From positions 1 to 64,000 of the forward strand of contig NZ_JANFOJ010000006.1 in NCBI RefSeq assembly GCF_024385605.1: a DNA stretch of 64,000 nucleotides, in the 5' to 3' direction. The translations under genes were made by a program, and so were the position numbers. The notes below the pieces were generated by a model that saw only the letters and a list, made by a program, of their open reading frames with translations, did no database searches and had not been told where the DNA came from. Positions 24,833-33,807 of the stretch are shown here, in pieces. How positions within the stretch are numbered: position 1 is the first letter of the stretch; the number at the start of each line of letters is the position of its first letter. The DNA is from Sporolactobacillus sp. STSJ-5 (lineage in GTDB: Bacteria; Bacillota; Bacilli; Bacillales; Sporolactobacillaceae).

Positions 24833-26623
24833 TTAGAATTTAACCGTTTCTTCCTGCTCAGCCTGATACTCGGCAATTGCTTCCATGAAGGCTTGTCCGT
24901 ATTTTTCTAATTTTTGCTGACCGACCCCCTTGATCATCAGGAAGTCATGGTCAGTCGCCGGCAGTCGCGCACTCATCTCACGCAGGGACTGATCTGAAAA
25001 AATGATGTATGGAGGAACAAACTCTTTCTGAGCAAGCGTTTTGCGGACCTGCTTCAACGATTCGAAGAGTGCATCGTCTACAGCCAGCCGTTCTGCACGA
25101 ACGCGTCCTTTTTTGAGGACCTTTTCCTCTCCTTTAAGTACCGGCAGCGACCGCTCGTTTAAAGCGAGAACGGGAAAGGCGCCGCCCTGTTGCACAAGGT
25201 ATTGCTCGGCTGTCAGGAAGTCGATAAATTCACTGATCTGCTTTTGCGTTCGGTCCTTCATAATGCCGTATGTGGGCAACCGGTCAAGCCGAAAAGAGAG
25301 CAGTTTTTGATCTGATGCGCCGGCAAGCACCTTGGCAACCATCATTTTCCCATAGCGTTCACGCAGACGCTTGACACACGAGAGTACCTTCTGTGCATCA
25401 ACCGTTACATCTGATTTTTCACGTGTATCGAGACAGTTGCCGCAATGGGCGCACGGCTCAGGATTCTGCTCGCCGAAATAGCGCAAAATATAGCCCTGCA
25501 GACAGGTCTCGGTATGACAATAGCCAATCATCTGATCTAGTTTGTGGTACTCTGCTTGCTTCAGCGTATCGTCCATCTCAGATTGATCGATAAAAAACTT
25601 CTGCAACCGGATATCTTGCGGCGCAAACAAAAGAATGCAGTCACTTTTTTCTCCATCGCGCCCCGCACGCCCGGCTTCCTGATAATAGGCTTCAATGTTT
25701 CGCGGCATATTGTAGTGAATGACAAACCGTACATTTGATTTATTAATACCCATTCCAAACGCATTGGTTGCGACAAGCACCGTCAAGTCATCATAAAGGA
25801 ACCGCTCCTGACTTGAAGCACGCTCCTGTTCGGAAAGACCGGCATGATAGCGTCCGACAGCAAGCCCCTTCTGCTCGAGTCGCGCATAAAGCCGATCCAC
25901 TTCCTTGCGCGTCGCCGCATAAACAATTCCCGGCTGATCTTGATTCTTCTTCAAATAGTCAAGCAAAAAGGTATCCGCATTCTGACCGCGGATCACCTGA
26001 AAATTCAAATTATCACGAGCAAAGCCGGTCGCAATGACCCCGTTCGGCTCAATACCGAGCAACTGACAAATATCCGATGTGACGTTCGGTGTTGCCGTCG
26101 CTGTAAGGGCGACAACCGTAGGTCTTTGCTCAAATCGAGTAATCATTACGGGTATAGACCGATAACTGGGACGAAAATCATGACCCCACTGTGAAATGCA
26201 ATGCGCTTCATCAATGGCCACGAGCGAAACATGCATACGTTCCAGAGCACGGACAAAATCCGGAACCTCTAAGCGCTCCGGTGCAATGTAAACTAATTTA
26301 TAGTCTCCGTTCGCTGCAGCTGCAAGCCTCGACTTTCCTTCTGCAAAGCTTAGCGAACTATTTATGTAGGTTGCGTGAATCCCGGCGTTGCCAAGCGCGT
26401 CAACTTGATCTTTCATCAAGGAAATCAGCGGCGAGATCACCAGTGTCACTCCAGAGAAAAGCAGCGCGGGGATCTGGTAGCAAAGCGATTTTCCGCCGCC
26501 CGTCGGCATAATGCCGACCGTATCCCGACCATCCATTAACCGAGAAATGATTTGATCTTGGCCCTTCCGAAATTGGTCGTAGCCAAAATATTTTTTCAGC
26601 GCTTGATGAGCCGCGTCGATCAT
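24833..26623 (-). CDS. recQ: ATP-dependent DNA helicase RecQ
   Basis: A 596-residue RecQ (ATG at 26623, SD AAGGTGG; B. subtilis RecQ has 591). In order: DEAH helicase core with Walker A TGGGKS and DEAH box, helicase C domain with QEAGRAGRDG, the zinc-binding RQC region with its four cysteines (CHTETCLQG, CAHCGNCLD), winged helix, and a C-terminal HRDC domain ending MIKGVGQQKLEKYG. It unwinds DNA 3'-5' in recombination and fork repair. Monocistronic as far as seen. Confidence 0.96.
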   Translation of the reverse strand: MIDAAHQALKKYFGYDQFRKGQDQIISRLMDGRDTVGIMPTGGGKSLCYQIPALLFSGVTLVISPLISLMKDQVDALGNAGIHATYINSSLSFAEGKSRLAAAANGDYKLVYIAPERLEVPDFVRALERMHVSLVAIDEAHCISQWGHDFRPSYRSIPVMITRFEQRPTVVALTATATPNVTSDICQLLGIEPNGVIATGFARDNLNFQVIRGQNADTFLLDYLKKNQDQPGIVYAATRKEVDRLYARLEQKGLAVGRYHAGLSEQERASSQERFLYDDLTVLVATNAFGMGINKSNVRFVIHYNMPRNIEAYYQEAGRAGRDGEKSDCILLFAPQDIRLQKFFIDQSEMDDTLKQAEYHKLDQMIGYCHTETCLQGYILRYFGEQNPEPCAHCGNCLDTREKSDVTVDAQKVLSCVKRLRERYGKMMVAKVLAGASDQKLLSFRLDRLPTYGIMKDRTQKQISEFIDFLTAEQYLVQQGGAFPVLALNERSLPVLKGEEKVLKKGRVRAERLAVDDALFESLKQVRKTLAQKEFVPPYIIFSDQSLREMSARLPATDHDFLMIKGVGQQKLEKYGQAFMEAIAEYQAEQEETVKF

Positions 26624-26701
26624 CGATGAAACCACCTTTTCGTCCTTAATAAACTAGTTTTATCTTATCACAAATTTAAAGGAGAAATAGGAATCGGATC
26701 A

Positions 26702-27244
26702 TCACAGCTCAATATCCGTTTGTGCGCGTGTATCCGCGCCAAGCACCTGATTCATCATGCGCAGCGCATACTCATTGTCCTCTTGAACATTCGATGCGCA
26801 GCAATCCTGTGGAACGATCAGCTTATAATCACGCATGTATGCATCGTTCGCCGTAAAAAGCACACAGATATTGCCTGCCACACCGGTAAGGATCAGCGTC
26901 TCCACACCCAGATCATGCAGCAGTGCATGGAGTGGTGTAGCAAAAAATCCGGAATGCTTGGGTTTAATAATGAAATAGTCGGAAGAATCAGGAAGGATGC
27001 GTCGAACAACTGACGCTCCCGTTCCCTTTAATGCCTCACGAATCAGATAATCACGATCAGATTCCCATCTGCCCGAATTATCATTGACGTAAATGATCGG
27101 GATGCCTTCATGGCGTGCCCGCGTGATCAGTTTCACCAGAGGGTCAATCATATGCTTCATACCGTTTAGCAGCAATCCTGCCTTGCTGAATTGAAGCGGA
27201 TTAATCATATCAATGACCAGCAAAACCTTATCTTTTTTTACCAT
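26702..27244 (-). CDS. Isochorismatase-family cysteine hydrolase
   Basis: A 180-residue cytoplasmic hydrolase. The catalytic triad is visible: Asp in VLLVIDMIN (residue 12), Lys in IIKPKHSGF (about 95) and Cys in TGVAGNICVLFTANDAYMRD (about 128). Relatives include YaaI/YwoC and nicotinamidases; the substrate is uncertain, since the nicotinamidase metal-site pattern is not evident. It has its own start with a moderately good SD and no obvious operon partner. Confidence 0.88.
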   Translation of the reverse strand: MVKKDKVLLVIDMINPLQFSKAGLLLNGMKHMIDPLVKLITRARHEGIPIIYVNDNSGRWESDRDYLIREALKGTGASVVRRILPDSSDYFIIKPKHSGFFATPLHALLHDLGVETLILTGVAGNICVLFTANDAYMRDYKLIVPQDCCASNVQEDNEYALRMMNQVLGADTRAQTDIEL

Positions 27245-27382
27245 CGTTTTCTCCCCCTCTGCTCACCCATTATTTCCAAATCGCACGCTGAGCATTCGAT
27301 CTGGTGCCTTTAAAACCATGAAACAAAAAGCATCCTAATTCATATGCTGATGTTAGATAAGCATTCAGGAGGAGGGATCATA

Positions 27383-27844
27383 GTGGATAACAAAGACCCT
27401 AGAGAACCGCAGCAGCCAAAAAGAAGAAATCTGATGAATGATCTCGATGCGTTTTTTCAAAGTAATCCGTTCGGCGATGTGTTGAAATCAATCGACGATT
27501 TTTTCAGCAATCATTCATTTACCGGGTTTCCGGTCAGGCTCTATGATACAAAAGATGAATGGATCGTTGAAGCTGAACTGCCCGGTGCAGATCGTGACAA
27601 CATTCATATCGAGCTGCTTGGCGATAAGGTGAAAATTGCTGTGGAAAATGATGTGGAAATGGAATCGCAGCATCAGGAAACCGGCGCGTACAGTCATGAG
27701 CGCCGCTTCGATCATGCTGAACGCGTGGTGACTTTGCCGTATGCCATCAACCGAGCACACACGCAGGCTTCCTACACCAACGGCATTCTCAAAATTCACG
27801 GACCGAAGTCACCAAAAACCGGACATAATCTTTCCATTGATTAA
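27383..27844 (+). CDS. Small heat shock protein (Hsp20/alpha-crystallin)
   Basis: A 153-residue chaperone (GTG at 27383, SD AGGAGGAGGG). The alpha-crystallin domain covers about residues 45-145, with VRLYDTKDEWIVEAELPG at its start and the A-x-x-x-n-G-I-L motif (ASYTNGILKI) near the end. It is a holdase that binds unfolding proteins. No CIRCE element or other heat-shock operator was seen upstream. It ends directly in a perfect terminator. Confidence 0.92.
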   Translation: MDNKDPREPQQPKRRNLMNDLDAFFQSNPFGDVLKSIDDFFSNHSFTGFPVRLYDTKDEWIVEAELPGADRDNIHIELLGDKVKIAVENDVEMESQHQETGAYSHERRFDHAERVVTLPYAINRAHTQASYTNGILKIHGPKSPKTGHNLSID

Positions 27845-27880
27845 AAAAGAGAATCGGAGCAAGCTCCGATTCTCTTTTTT
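27843..27880 (+). terminator. Bidirectional terminator between hsp20 and patA
   Basis: Perfect 18-bp stem AAAAAAGAGAATCGGAGC/GCTCCGATTCTCTTTTTT with a 2-base loop. It overlaps the hsp20 stop codon and can serve the convergent patA gene too. Confidence 0.95.
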
Positions 27881-27893
27881 GGTGTCCTTTTAT

Positions 27894-29048
27894 TTAAAAC
27901 CGCGCAACAAAACGTTCCAAGCGATCCAAGCCATCCTTCAAAACGTCCATTGAATAGGCGTAAGAGAGTCGCAGGTAGCCCTCACCATATGAAGAAAATG
28001 CGCTGCCGGGAACAGCTGCCAGCCGTTCTTTATCAAGCAGCTGCAGGGCAAAGTCCTCTGAGGACAAGCCGAACTTTTTAATTGAAGGAAATACGTAAAA
28101 AGCACCTGCGGGACGCACAACGTCAAATCCCATAGCCTCAAGTCGGCCAATCACATAGTCCAGCCGTTCCTTATACGCTTGCCGCATCGGCTCGGCGTCA
28201 TCCTTGCCGACCGTCAACGCCTCAATCGCCGCATACTGAGTAATGCTTGTAATGCAGGAAATGCCGTATTGATGGACTTTGATCAGTTCATTGGCAATCG
28301 GATTATCAGCCAAAATATAGCCCATACGCCACCCCGTCATTGCATGTGATTTTGACAGACCGTTAATCACCAATGTCTTTTCTTTCATGCCTGGGAACGT
28401 TGCAATTGAAGTATGCCTTTGTCCATAGGTCAGTTCACTATAAATCTCATCCGACACGACAAAAACGGATTTATCTTTTAACACCTCGGCGATAGCCGCG
28501 ACCTCCGCCTCGCTGAGCACACATCCGGTCGGATTAGACGGATATGGAAGAATAACTGCCTTCGTTCGCTCAGTCAGATGTTCGGCAATTTGTTGCGCAG
28601 TCATTTTAAAATCCGTCTCTCGCGTGTCAATGTAAACTGGAATGCCGCCGGCAAGTGTGATCGGTGCTGCATAGCCCGGATATGCCGGTCCCGGAAGAAT
28701 GACCTCGTCACCTGGTTCCAATAAAGTGCGAAACGCAAGGTCAATGGCCTCGCTCGCGCCAACCGTTGTGATGATCTCAGAAGCAGGGTCATAATGCAGA
28801 TCATATTTTTCCGCAACATACCCGGAAATAGCTTGTCTTAGCTCAAACAGACCCGCATTCGCCGTATACGTTGTCTTGTTCTGATCAATTGCAGTCTTTC
28901 CTGCTTCCTTCACATGTTCCGGTGTGGCAAAATCCGGCTGACCAATTGTCAGTGATACCGCTCCGGGGTAGTCCTTCACTTTATTAAAAAATTGTCGGAT
29001 ACCACTGATCTGAATAGCACGAACCCGTCTGTTAATCAAGTTTTCCAT
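27894..29048 (-). CDS. patA: Aminotransferase PatA (N-acetyl-LL-diaminopimelate aminotransferase type)
   Basis: A protein of about 384 residues that agrees along its length with B. subtilis PatA: SLTIGQPDF, PSNPTGCVLSE, VVSDEIYSELTYGQ, the PLP lysine in INGLSKSHAMTGWRMGY, and the ending GEGYLRLSYAYSMDVLKDGLDRLE. It makes N-acetyl-LL-diaminopimelate in the acetyl branch of lysine and cell-wall synthesis. The start is uncertain: ATG 29048 fits PatA (MENLINRR), but GTG 29066 and TTG 29057 are in frame and the SD GGGAG fits TTG best. A lysine-regulated permease lies 4 kb away. Confidence 0.88.
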   Translation of the reverse strand: MENLINRRVRAIQISGIRQFFNKVKDYPGAVSLTIGQPDFATPEHVKEAGKTAIDQNKTTYTANAGLFELRQAISGYVAEKYDLHYDPASEIITTVGASEAIDLAFRTLLEPGDEVILPGPAYPGYAAPITLAGGIPVYIDTRETDFKMTAQQIAEHLTERTKAVILPYPSNPTGCVLSEAEVAAIAEVLKDKSVFVVSDEIYSELTYGQRHTSIATFPGMKEKTLVINGLSKSHAMTGWRMGYILADNPIANELIKVHQYGISCITSITQYAAIEALTVGKDDAEPMRQAYKERLDYVIGRLEAMGFDVVRPAGAFYVFPSIKKFGLSSEDFALQLLDKERLAAVPGSAFSSYGEGYLRLSYAYSMDVLKDGLDRLERFVARF

Positions 29049-29081
29049 TGATGCCAAATCTCTCACACTCCCGTTAATAGA

Positions 29082-29117
29082 GAAAAAGCCCGCGCGTTTG
29101 CATGCACGCGAAGGCTT
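29082..29117 (-). terminator. Terminator of ilvE
   Basis: Minus-strand stem AAGCC-TT-CGCGT/ACGCG-CG-GGCTT followed by TTTTTCTC, 15 bp after the ilvE stop. Confidence 0.8.
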
Positions 29118-29132
29118 GGGTTCCCATGACCG

Positions 29133-30338
29133 TTAATCAGTAACCACTGCTTTTTTTTCCTTTGGTTTTTCTTCTGCTTTTGCTTCTTTTGGCTTATCTT
29201 CCGTTTTTACGGCTTCTGGTGCTTCTTCCGCTTTCGGTTGGACTTTTTCAGTTGCTTCTTCATGATCAACCTTAACTTCTTGAGTCCAACCCAGCTTGTC
29301 TTCGATCTTACCGGTCTGGATGCCTGTGAGTGTGTCGTACAATTTCTGAGACAGCTTGCCTGTTTTCCCGTTGGCAACCTTAATCACATGGTCTTCCCAT
29401 TTCAGAAATCCGACTGGAGAAATAACAGCTGCCGTTCCCGTGCCGAATACTTCTTTAAGCTTCTGTTTTTCCGCTTTCTTGAACAGCTTATTTACAGAAA
29501 TTTTCTTTTCTTTGACGGTTACGCCCCAATGCTGGAGCATTTCGATCACCGAAGCACGCGTAACGCCGGGGAGAATACTGCCGTTCAGTGCCGGGGTCCA
29601 TACTTCGTCGTCAAATTTGAAGAAGATATTCATGCTGCCGACTTCTTCGATGTATTTGTGCTCCACACCATCGAGCCACAGCACTTGATCAAAGCCCATT
29701 TCTTCCGACTTAGTCTGAGCCTTGAGGCTGGCAGCATAGTTGCCCGCAGTTTTCGCATAGCCGACACCGCCCTTAACAGCGCGGACATATTCGTCTTCAA
29801 CATAGATTTTCACAGGACTCATTGAATTGCCGAAATAGGAGCCGACAGGGGACAGAATGATCAGCAGCTTGTAGGTCGCTGAAGGATGCACACCAAGTGC
29901 TGAATCCGTACCAATAATGAACGGACGAATGTACAGCGATTGTCCCGGCTGAGATGGAATCCATGCCTCTTCAATGGCAACCAGTTTCTTAATTGCTTTA
30001 ATCACAAATTCCTCATCAATTTCCGGAATGTTCAGCCGTGCACAGGACTGATTCATTCGTTCCATGTTCTTGTCCGGACGGAACAGCAGGATACGCTTGT
30101 CTTCAGTTCGGTAAGCTTTTAAGCCTTCAAAGACTTCCTGTCCATAATGAAAAATCGTTGCTGCCGGATCAAGAGTAATCGGTCCGTAGGGAACAATCCT
30201 CGGATCATGCCAGCCTTCATCCAAAGAATAGTCCATTTCAAACATGTAATCAGTAAAATGCTTGCCAAAACCTAACCCGCTGGCATCAGGCTTCGCTTTT
30301 AGTTGATCAGCTTTATGGAACGCGATCGTCTGCCCCAT
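29133..30338 (-). CDS. ilvE: Branched-chain amino acid aminotransferase with a charged C-terminal tail
   Basis: A 401-residue fold-type IV aminotransferase that makes valine, leucine and isoleucine from their keto acids. Family blocks: [25 protein letters not shown], the PLP lysine in [33 protein letters not shown], and [11 protein letters not shown]. The normal enzyme ends near [14 protein letters not shown] (about residue 355). Here about 45 more residues follow, almost only Lys, Glu, Ala, Pro and Val ([19 protein letters not shown]). Usual length is about 355-365. SD AGGAGG precedes the ATG; no T-box was seen upstream. Confidence 0.93.
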   Translation of the reverse strand: MGQTIAFHKADQLKAKPDASGLGFGKHFTDYMFEMDYSLDEGWHDPRIVPYGPITLDPAATIFHYGQEVFEGLKAYRTEDKRILLFRPDKNMERMNQSCARLNIPEIDEEFVIKAIKKLVAIEEAWIPSQPGQSLYIRPFIIGTDSALGVHPSATYKLLIILSPVGSYFGNSMSPVKIYVEDEYVRAVKGGVGYAKTAGNYAASLKAQTKSEEMGFDQVLWLDGVEHKYIEEVGSMNIFFKFDDEVWTPALNGSILPGVTRASVIEMLQHWGVTVKEKKISVNKLFKKAEKQKLKEVFGTGTAAVISPVGFLKWEDHVIKVANGKTGKLSQKLYDTLTGIQTGKIEDKLGWTQEVKVDHEEATEKVQPKAEEAPEAVKTEDKPKEAKAEEKPKEKKAVVTD

Positions 30339-30684
30339 GATTCGAATCCTCCTAAAATTTGTTTTCCTTCTTTGATTATATCAATCCGTTATCAAGTGCG
30401 CCACTTCACGTATAAAATCGTTAAGGAGAATCAGACACACCGAATCTGATCCATTTCATACATTATTATTCATGTTTCGCTGCATTAATATTCCATACGT
30501 TTATAGAGAAACTTCTTGCCCAGCTTTACATAAAAAAAGCTTTGAAAACAAAGTGTAAAAAAAGCAAAAAAAATGAGTTAAAAAGCTTCTCTTACCGAAT
30601 TGTTCCTGCTACAATGTTCTGGTTGACTTAAGAAGACTGTGACATTTCTATTTATTAATCTTTATTTTGAAAGGAGCGCTTGCT

Positions 30685-31932
30685 ATGCGCCAATTTACCT
30701 TTGCCTCCTGTGCCCTGTATTTTCTTACCGGATTGACTGCTATTTCAATCGGATCCGTGATGCCTGAACTCTTAAGTTATTACCATGTATCATACACAAT
30801 TGGCGGAAGGCTGATTTTTGTTGGCGCAATGGGATTTCTTGCAGGCGTTCTGCTTACTTCATATCTGAATCGCCGTTTTCACCCGAAACCGATCTTGACC
30901 ATTTCTGCCCTGATTATTGCCTTAGCGCAATTCAGTATTTTACTGCTTCCGCCGTTCCCACTGTTCATGGCTCTTTATTTTTTGAATAGTGTCGGCTCGG
31001 CTGCGATCGGTATTGTAGTCGCAACGATGTTCATCGAAGTGTTCATTGGCCGGCAGGCAGTTGCGATGAGCTATTTGGAGGTTTCTTTCGGGCTAGGCGC
31101 ATTCACGATGCCGCTGCTTGCCAGCTTCTTCATTGCACATGGCATCTGGCGTTACCTGTTTGTGGTTACCGCTGTGCTCGCCGTTGTACTTGCCATTGTC
31201 TGGACGCGAATTTCCTACTCCAAACAAATGGTGGATAATAGCGAGCCCTTGGACGCTTCCGGTTCAAGTGATACACAGCGGCCGCTGAGCACGCATCTAA
31301 AATGGATCGTGCTCGGACTGTTTGGTCTCATCGTATTCCTGTATGGTGGATTTGAAGGCAGTTTGAATAACTTCATGTCATCGATTTTTATGCAGTATCT
31401 GAACCAAGCTGCGTACTACGCCTCGATCAGCGTCGGCATTTTCTGGGGTGCGATGGTTATTGGGCGCGCGGCTACTGCACTCATTATCCGCAAACTTACG
31501 TACAGCACATATTTGCTGATGAGTATCTGCGGCTCGATTGTTTCACTGCTTTTGTTTATTTTTTTAAAAAATGCGCTGATGGGTTACGTCTTCGTCGGCA
31601 CGCTGGGACTCATGATGTCCGGCATCTATTCCATCACGCTTGTCTATGCGAACTATTCCATTCCGAATAGCGCGCAGCTGGTCACGCCAATCATATCAGG
31701 ATTGTCTGGCCTCGGTTCGGCCATTTTCCCGGCTGTCACCGGAGTAGCTATCGACCGCGCAGGCATGTCTGTGACTTTGTGGTATATCGTCGGCATAGCG
31801 ACCGCTTATTTAGTCTTCCTGCTCGTAATCAATCGACTGCGCAGCGGACGTCCTACCCGCCTTATTTTACGATTCAGTCATCATCGCCGGATGCAGCCAG
31901 CCTTTGCGATGCGGCGTTCACGTTATAAATAA
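30685..31932 (+). CDS. MFS transporter (GlcP-like)
   Basis: A 415-residue protein with 12 membrane helices and a central hydrophilic loop around residues 190-205 (ATG at 30685, SD AAAGGAGCG). The block AMSYLEVSFGLGAFTMPLL resembles KMSKLEVLFGLGALSFPLL of the B. subtilis glucose/mannose symporter GlcP, so a sugar or a related compound is plausible. The C-terminus is basic (RRMQPAFAMRRSRYK). The upstream gap 30339-30684 is AT-rich with a TACAAT -10 near 30612 and no other feature. Monocistronic with a strong terminator. Confidence 0.8.
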   Translation: MRQFTFASCALYFLTGLTAISIGSVMPELLSYYHVSYTIGGRLIFVGAMGFLAGVLLTSYLNRRFHPKPILTISALIIALAQFSILLLPPFPLFMALYFLNSVGSAAIGIVVATMFIEVFIGRQAVAMSYLEVSFGLGAFTMPLLASFFIAHGIWRYLFVVTAVLAVVLAIVWTRISYSKQMVDNSEPLDASGSSDTQRPLSTHLKWIVLGLFGLIVFLYGGFEGSLNNFMSSIFMQYLNQAAYYASISVGIFWGAMVIGRAATALIIRKLTYSTYLLMSICGSIVSLLLFIFLKNALMGYVFVGTLGLMMSGIYSITLVYANYSIPNSAQLVTPIISGLSGLGSAIFPAVTGVAIDRAGMSVTLWYIVGIATAYLVFLLVINRLRSGRPTRLILRFSHHRRMQPAFAMRRSRYK

Positions 31933-31945
31933 TTGAAAAGATACG

Positions 31946-31980
31946 AGACTCGCACGGATTGATCCGTGCGAGTCTTTTTT
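31946..31980 (+). terminator. Terminator of the MFS gene
   Basis: Perfect 13-bp stem AGACTCGCACGGA/TCCGTGCGAGTCT with TTGA loop and T run, 14 bp after the stop. Confidence 0.95.
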
Positions 31981-32034
31981 ACAAGGAAAGAAAGTATATG
32001 ATTTTCGCCAAAGCCAAAGGTTGTGAGCCAAATG

Positions 32035-32217
32035 CGCAGGTGCGAGACTCCTGCGGAGCGGCTCTGTTGATCGCAGGCCAGGGGAGACCCCGCAGGTATT
32101 AGTTTGCTTGAGGAGGCTCCCGGACTGCCCGCGGTCGCGCTCAGTTGATGCGAGCAACCGGAGCGTAATCAAAATCCGGCATGATTTAAGGACCGGGCGC
32201 TTTTTGCCCGGTTTTTC
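32035..32217 (+). repeat. GC-rich intergenic element ending in the conserved terminator, copy B
   Basis: Runs AGGTGCGAGACTCCTGCGG, GAGACCCCGCAGG, GAGGAGGCTCCCGG, CCCGCGGTCGCGCTC, GTTGATGCGAGCAA, then a terminator hairpin ACCGGGC/GCCCGGT (32192-32212) and TTTTTCTTA. Same word order as 17548-17745 on the other strand. It codes nothing; an in-frame ORF across it is spurious. It may be an RNA gene with its own terminator or a passive repeat. Confidence 0.75.
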
Positions 32218-32347
32218 TTATATTGTGACCCTTCCGTTAACTGCGAGCATCTCCTTTGAAACCAGTCTAAACGAACACTATGATGAACTTTAATCAAGAA
32301 ATTCACCAAAGTGCATTTCCTGATAAATATACCTAGGAGGAATAGGA

Positions 32348-32462
32348 ATGGCTGAAAAACCCGCTAAAGAAGTATTAAATCAATATGTGCGTCGGTATCT
32401 TGCTTGATCAGCTACAACGAGTGGACAAGCTGATAAATCGGATTGTCGATACGATAACCTGA
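32348..32462 (+). pseudogene. Frameshifted small ORF (about 37 codons)
   Basis: A start ATG with an excellent SD (TAGGAGG, 7-base spacing) reads MAEKPAKEVLNQYVRRYLA and stops at 32405. Dropping one T at 32404-32405 lets the frame run on as DQLQRVDKLINRIVDT to a stop at 32460-32462, giving a coherent amphipathic helix. It therefore looks like a small gene with a one-base insertion. Family unknown. From 32463 to 32823 I see only a weak hairpin (32488-32524) and AT-rich DNA. Confidence 0.4.
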
Positions 32463-32823
32463 AAAAAATATATATAGATGTAATAAAAAGTGGCCATGAA
32501 TCCAAAAGGAATTACAGCCACTTTATTAAATTACTATGAGATTTTATCTATCTCTTCATATTTCTCTTCAACAAAGTAACTTTTAAATTTCAAATTTATC
32601 CCCCTTATGTTTTTTAACTCTATTCAGTTATAAACATAATAAACGCTATGAAGTCACCATCTTTATGAAAATTCATGTAAGAAATTCTCTGAGTGCAGTT
32701 AAAATGGGGCAATTGACGTTTTAATTGAGGGTTTTCTGAAGTAGCGTAAATACAAAGGAGATAAATTTTAGATTACTCAAAAAAACATCACGATTATGTG
32801 AAACTATGGACGTAAATATTGTT

Positions 32824-33072
32824 TTAAGGATTAATATGGTGAACTTCTGCTGTCACTCCACTTTCTTTTGCTTTTTTTGATAATCGTATCAGATACCCAT
32901 CCTTATTATATTTTTCCACCTCTTCCGGACTTAAATTGAATTTTTTCCCTTCTTCTTGAGTCATCATATGGGCCTTTGAAGTACTATTGTTTTCTGCACC
33001 CACAACATGAACTGATATTGTAGAAATTAAAGCTATTAAAAGAATTGTAACTATAGGTTTCTTGAGTTTCAA
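32824..33072 (-). CDS. Small secreted protein, unknown family
   Basis: An 82-residue protein starting at TTG 33072 (SD GAGGAG at 8-base spacing; an in-frame GTG 9 bp upstream overlaps the SD). A clear signal peptide, KLKKPIVTILLIALIS to a cleavage site near VVGA, is followed by a 57-residue charged mature part with EEGKKFNLSPEEVEKYNKDGY. No cysteines, no known domain. Low GC relative to neighbours suggests an accessory gene. Confidence 0.6.
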   Translation of the reverse strand: MKLKKPIVTILLIALISTISVHVVGAENNSTSKAHMMTQEEGKKFNLSPEEVEKYNKDGYLIRLSKKAKESGVTAEVHHINP

Positions 33073-33288
33073 TGCCAACACTCCTCATTTTTTCTTATTA
33101 TATGTATGAGATATTTTTTCTAATTAAATATTGAAATAATTCACATAAGATAAACAATATGGTCGGTCAAAGAGTAATAATGGCAATGTCCGCCTTGCCT
33201 GCGTCGAATTTTTGTATTGCCTCTATATAGTGATCTTAATGTGTCGATCGTTCATCCTAGTGACAACAATCACTTGAAGCCCATCATC

Positions 33289-33414
33289 TTAGCACAAGCA
33301 CTTTGCACGTTTAATGCATCCATCCTTTGCAAGTCCATGCAGCGTCTTGTAAACTTCAGAACGCGCGAGATAGTGATCTTCGTCTTTATCAAAGGCTTGC
33401 AAGGGCAAATGTTC
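33289..33414 (-). pseudogene. Possible gene remnant
   Basis: An open stretch of 41 codons without a start, reading HLPLQAFDKDEDHYLARSE then VYKTLHGLAKDGCIKR and a stop at 33289. The composition looks protein-like, with a helix-turn-helix flavour (RSEVYKTLHGLAKDG), and the codon just upstream is TGA. It may be the 3' end of a decayed regulator gene. The rest of 33073-33488 shows nothing I can name. Confidence 0.25.
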
Positions 33415-33488
33415 TCATAATATGAGAAACAGTTTTCTCTAAAAATGATAAACTTAAATTAATTCAAAATAACGTCTGAGGTGATGAC

Positions 33489-33737
33489 ATGTATTGGAAA
33501 TTGAGAATCCCGCTTTTCTTACTTACAATCGGTGTAATCTCAGGGCTTTATCAAAAATTCCCTTGGTTATTTCTTGTCGATACAAACTACTTCATACGCA
33601 GCGCTTTATTCATCGGAACAGTCGGACTCCTTTACATTCTTCTGGAGAAAAACAAAATAAATGATAAAAAAGTTCATTTTACGATTGGATTACTTTTCAT
33701 CTGTATCGGTTTTGCCTTTGATCATTTCATGGTCTGA
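33489..33737 (+). CDS. Small membrane protein, unknown family
   Basis: An 82-residue protein with three hydrophobic segments (about 6-22, 35-52 and 63-80) and basic ends. SD GAGGTG is 6 bases from the ATG. No recognisable motif. It sits in the accessory stretch 32-36 kb, just before the glycine-rich repeat protein. Confidence 0.6.
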   Translation: MYWKLRIPLFLLTIGVISGLYQKFPWLFLVDTNYFIRSALFIGTVGLLYILLEKNKINDKKVHFTIGLLFICIGFAFDHFMV

Positions 33738-33807
33738 TGCCCCGCAACCATTTTAGTGGATTGAATAAACTAGGCATATAGAAGTGATTGGCTTGGGGGA
33801 GCGTTCG

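Noticed and set aside
32108-32293. ORF across the GC-rich element
   Set aside because: It lies in a dispersed non-coding repeat and runs through a terminator hairpin.
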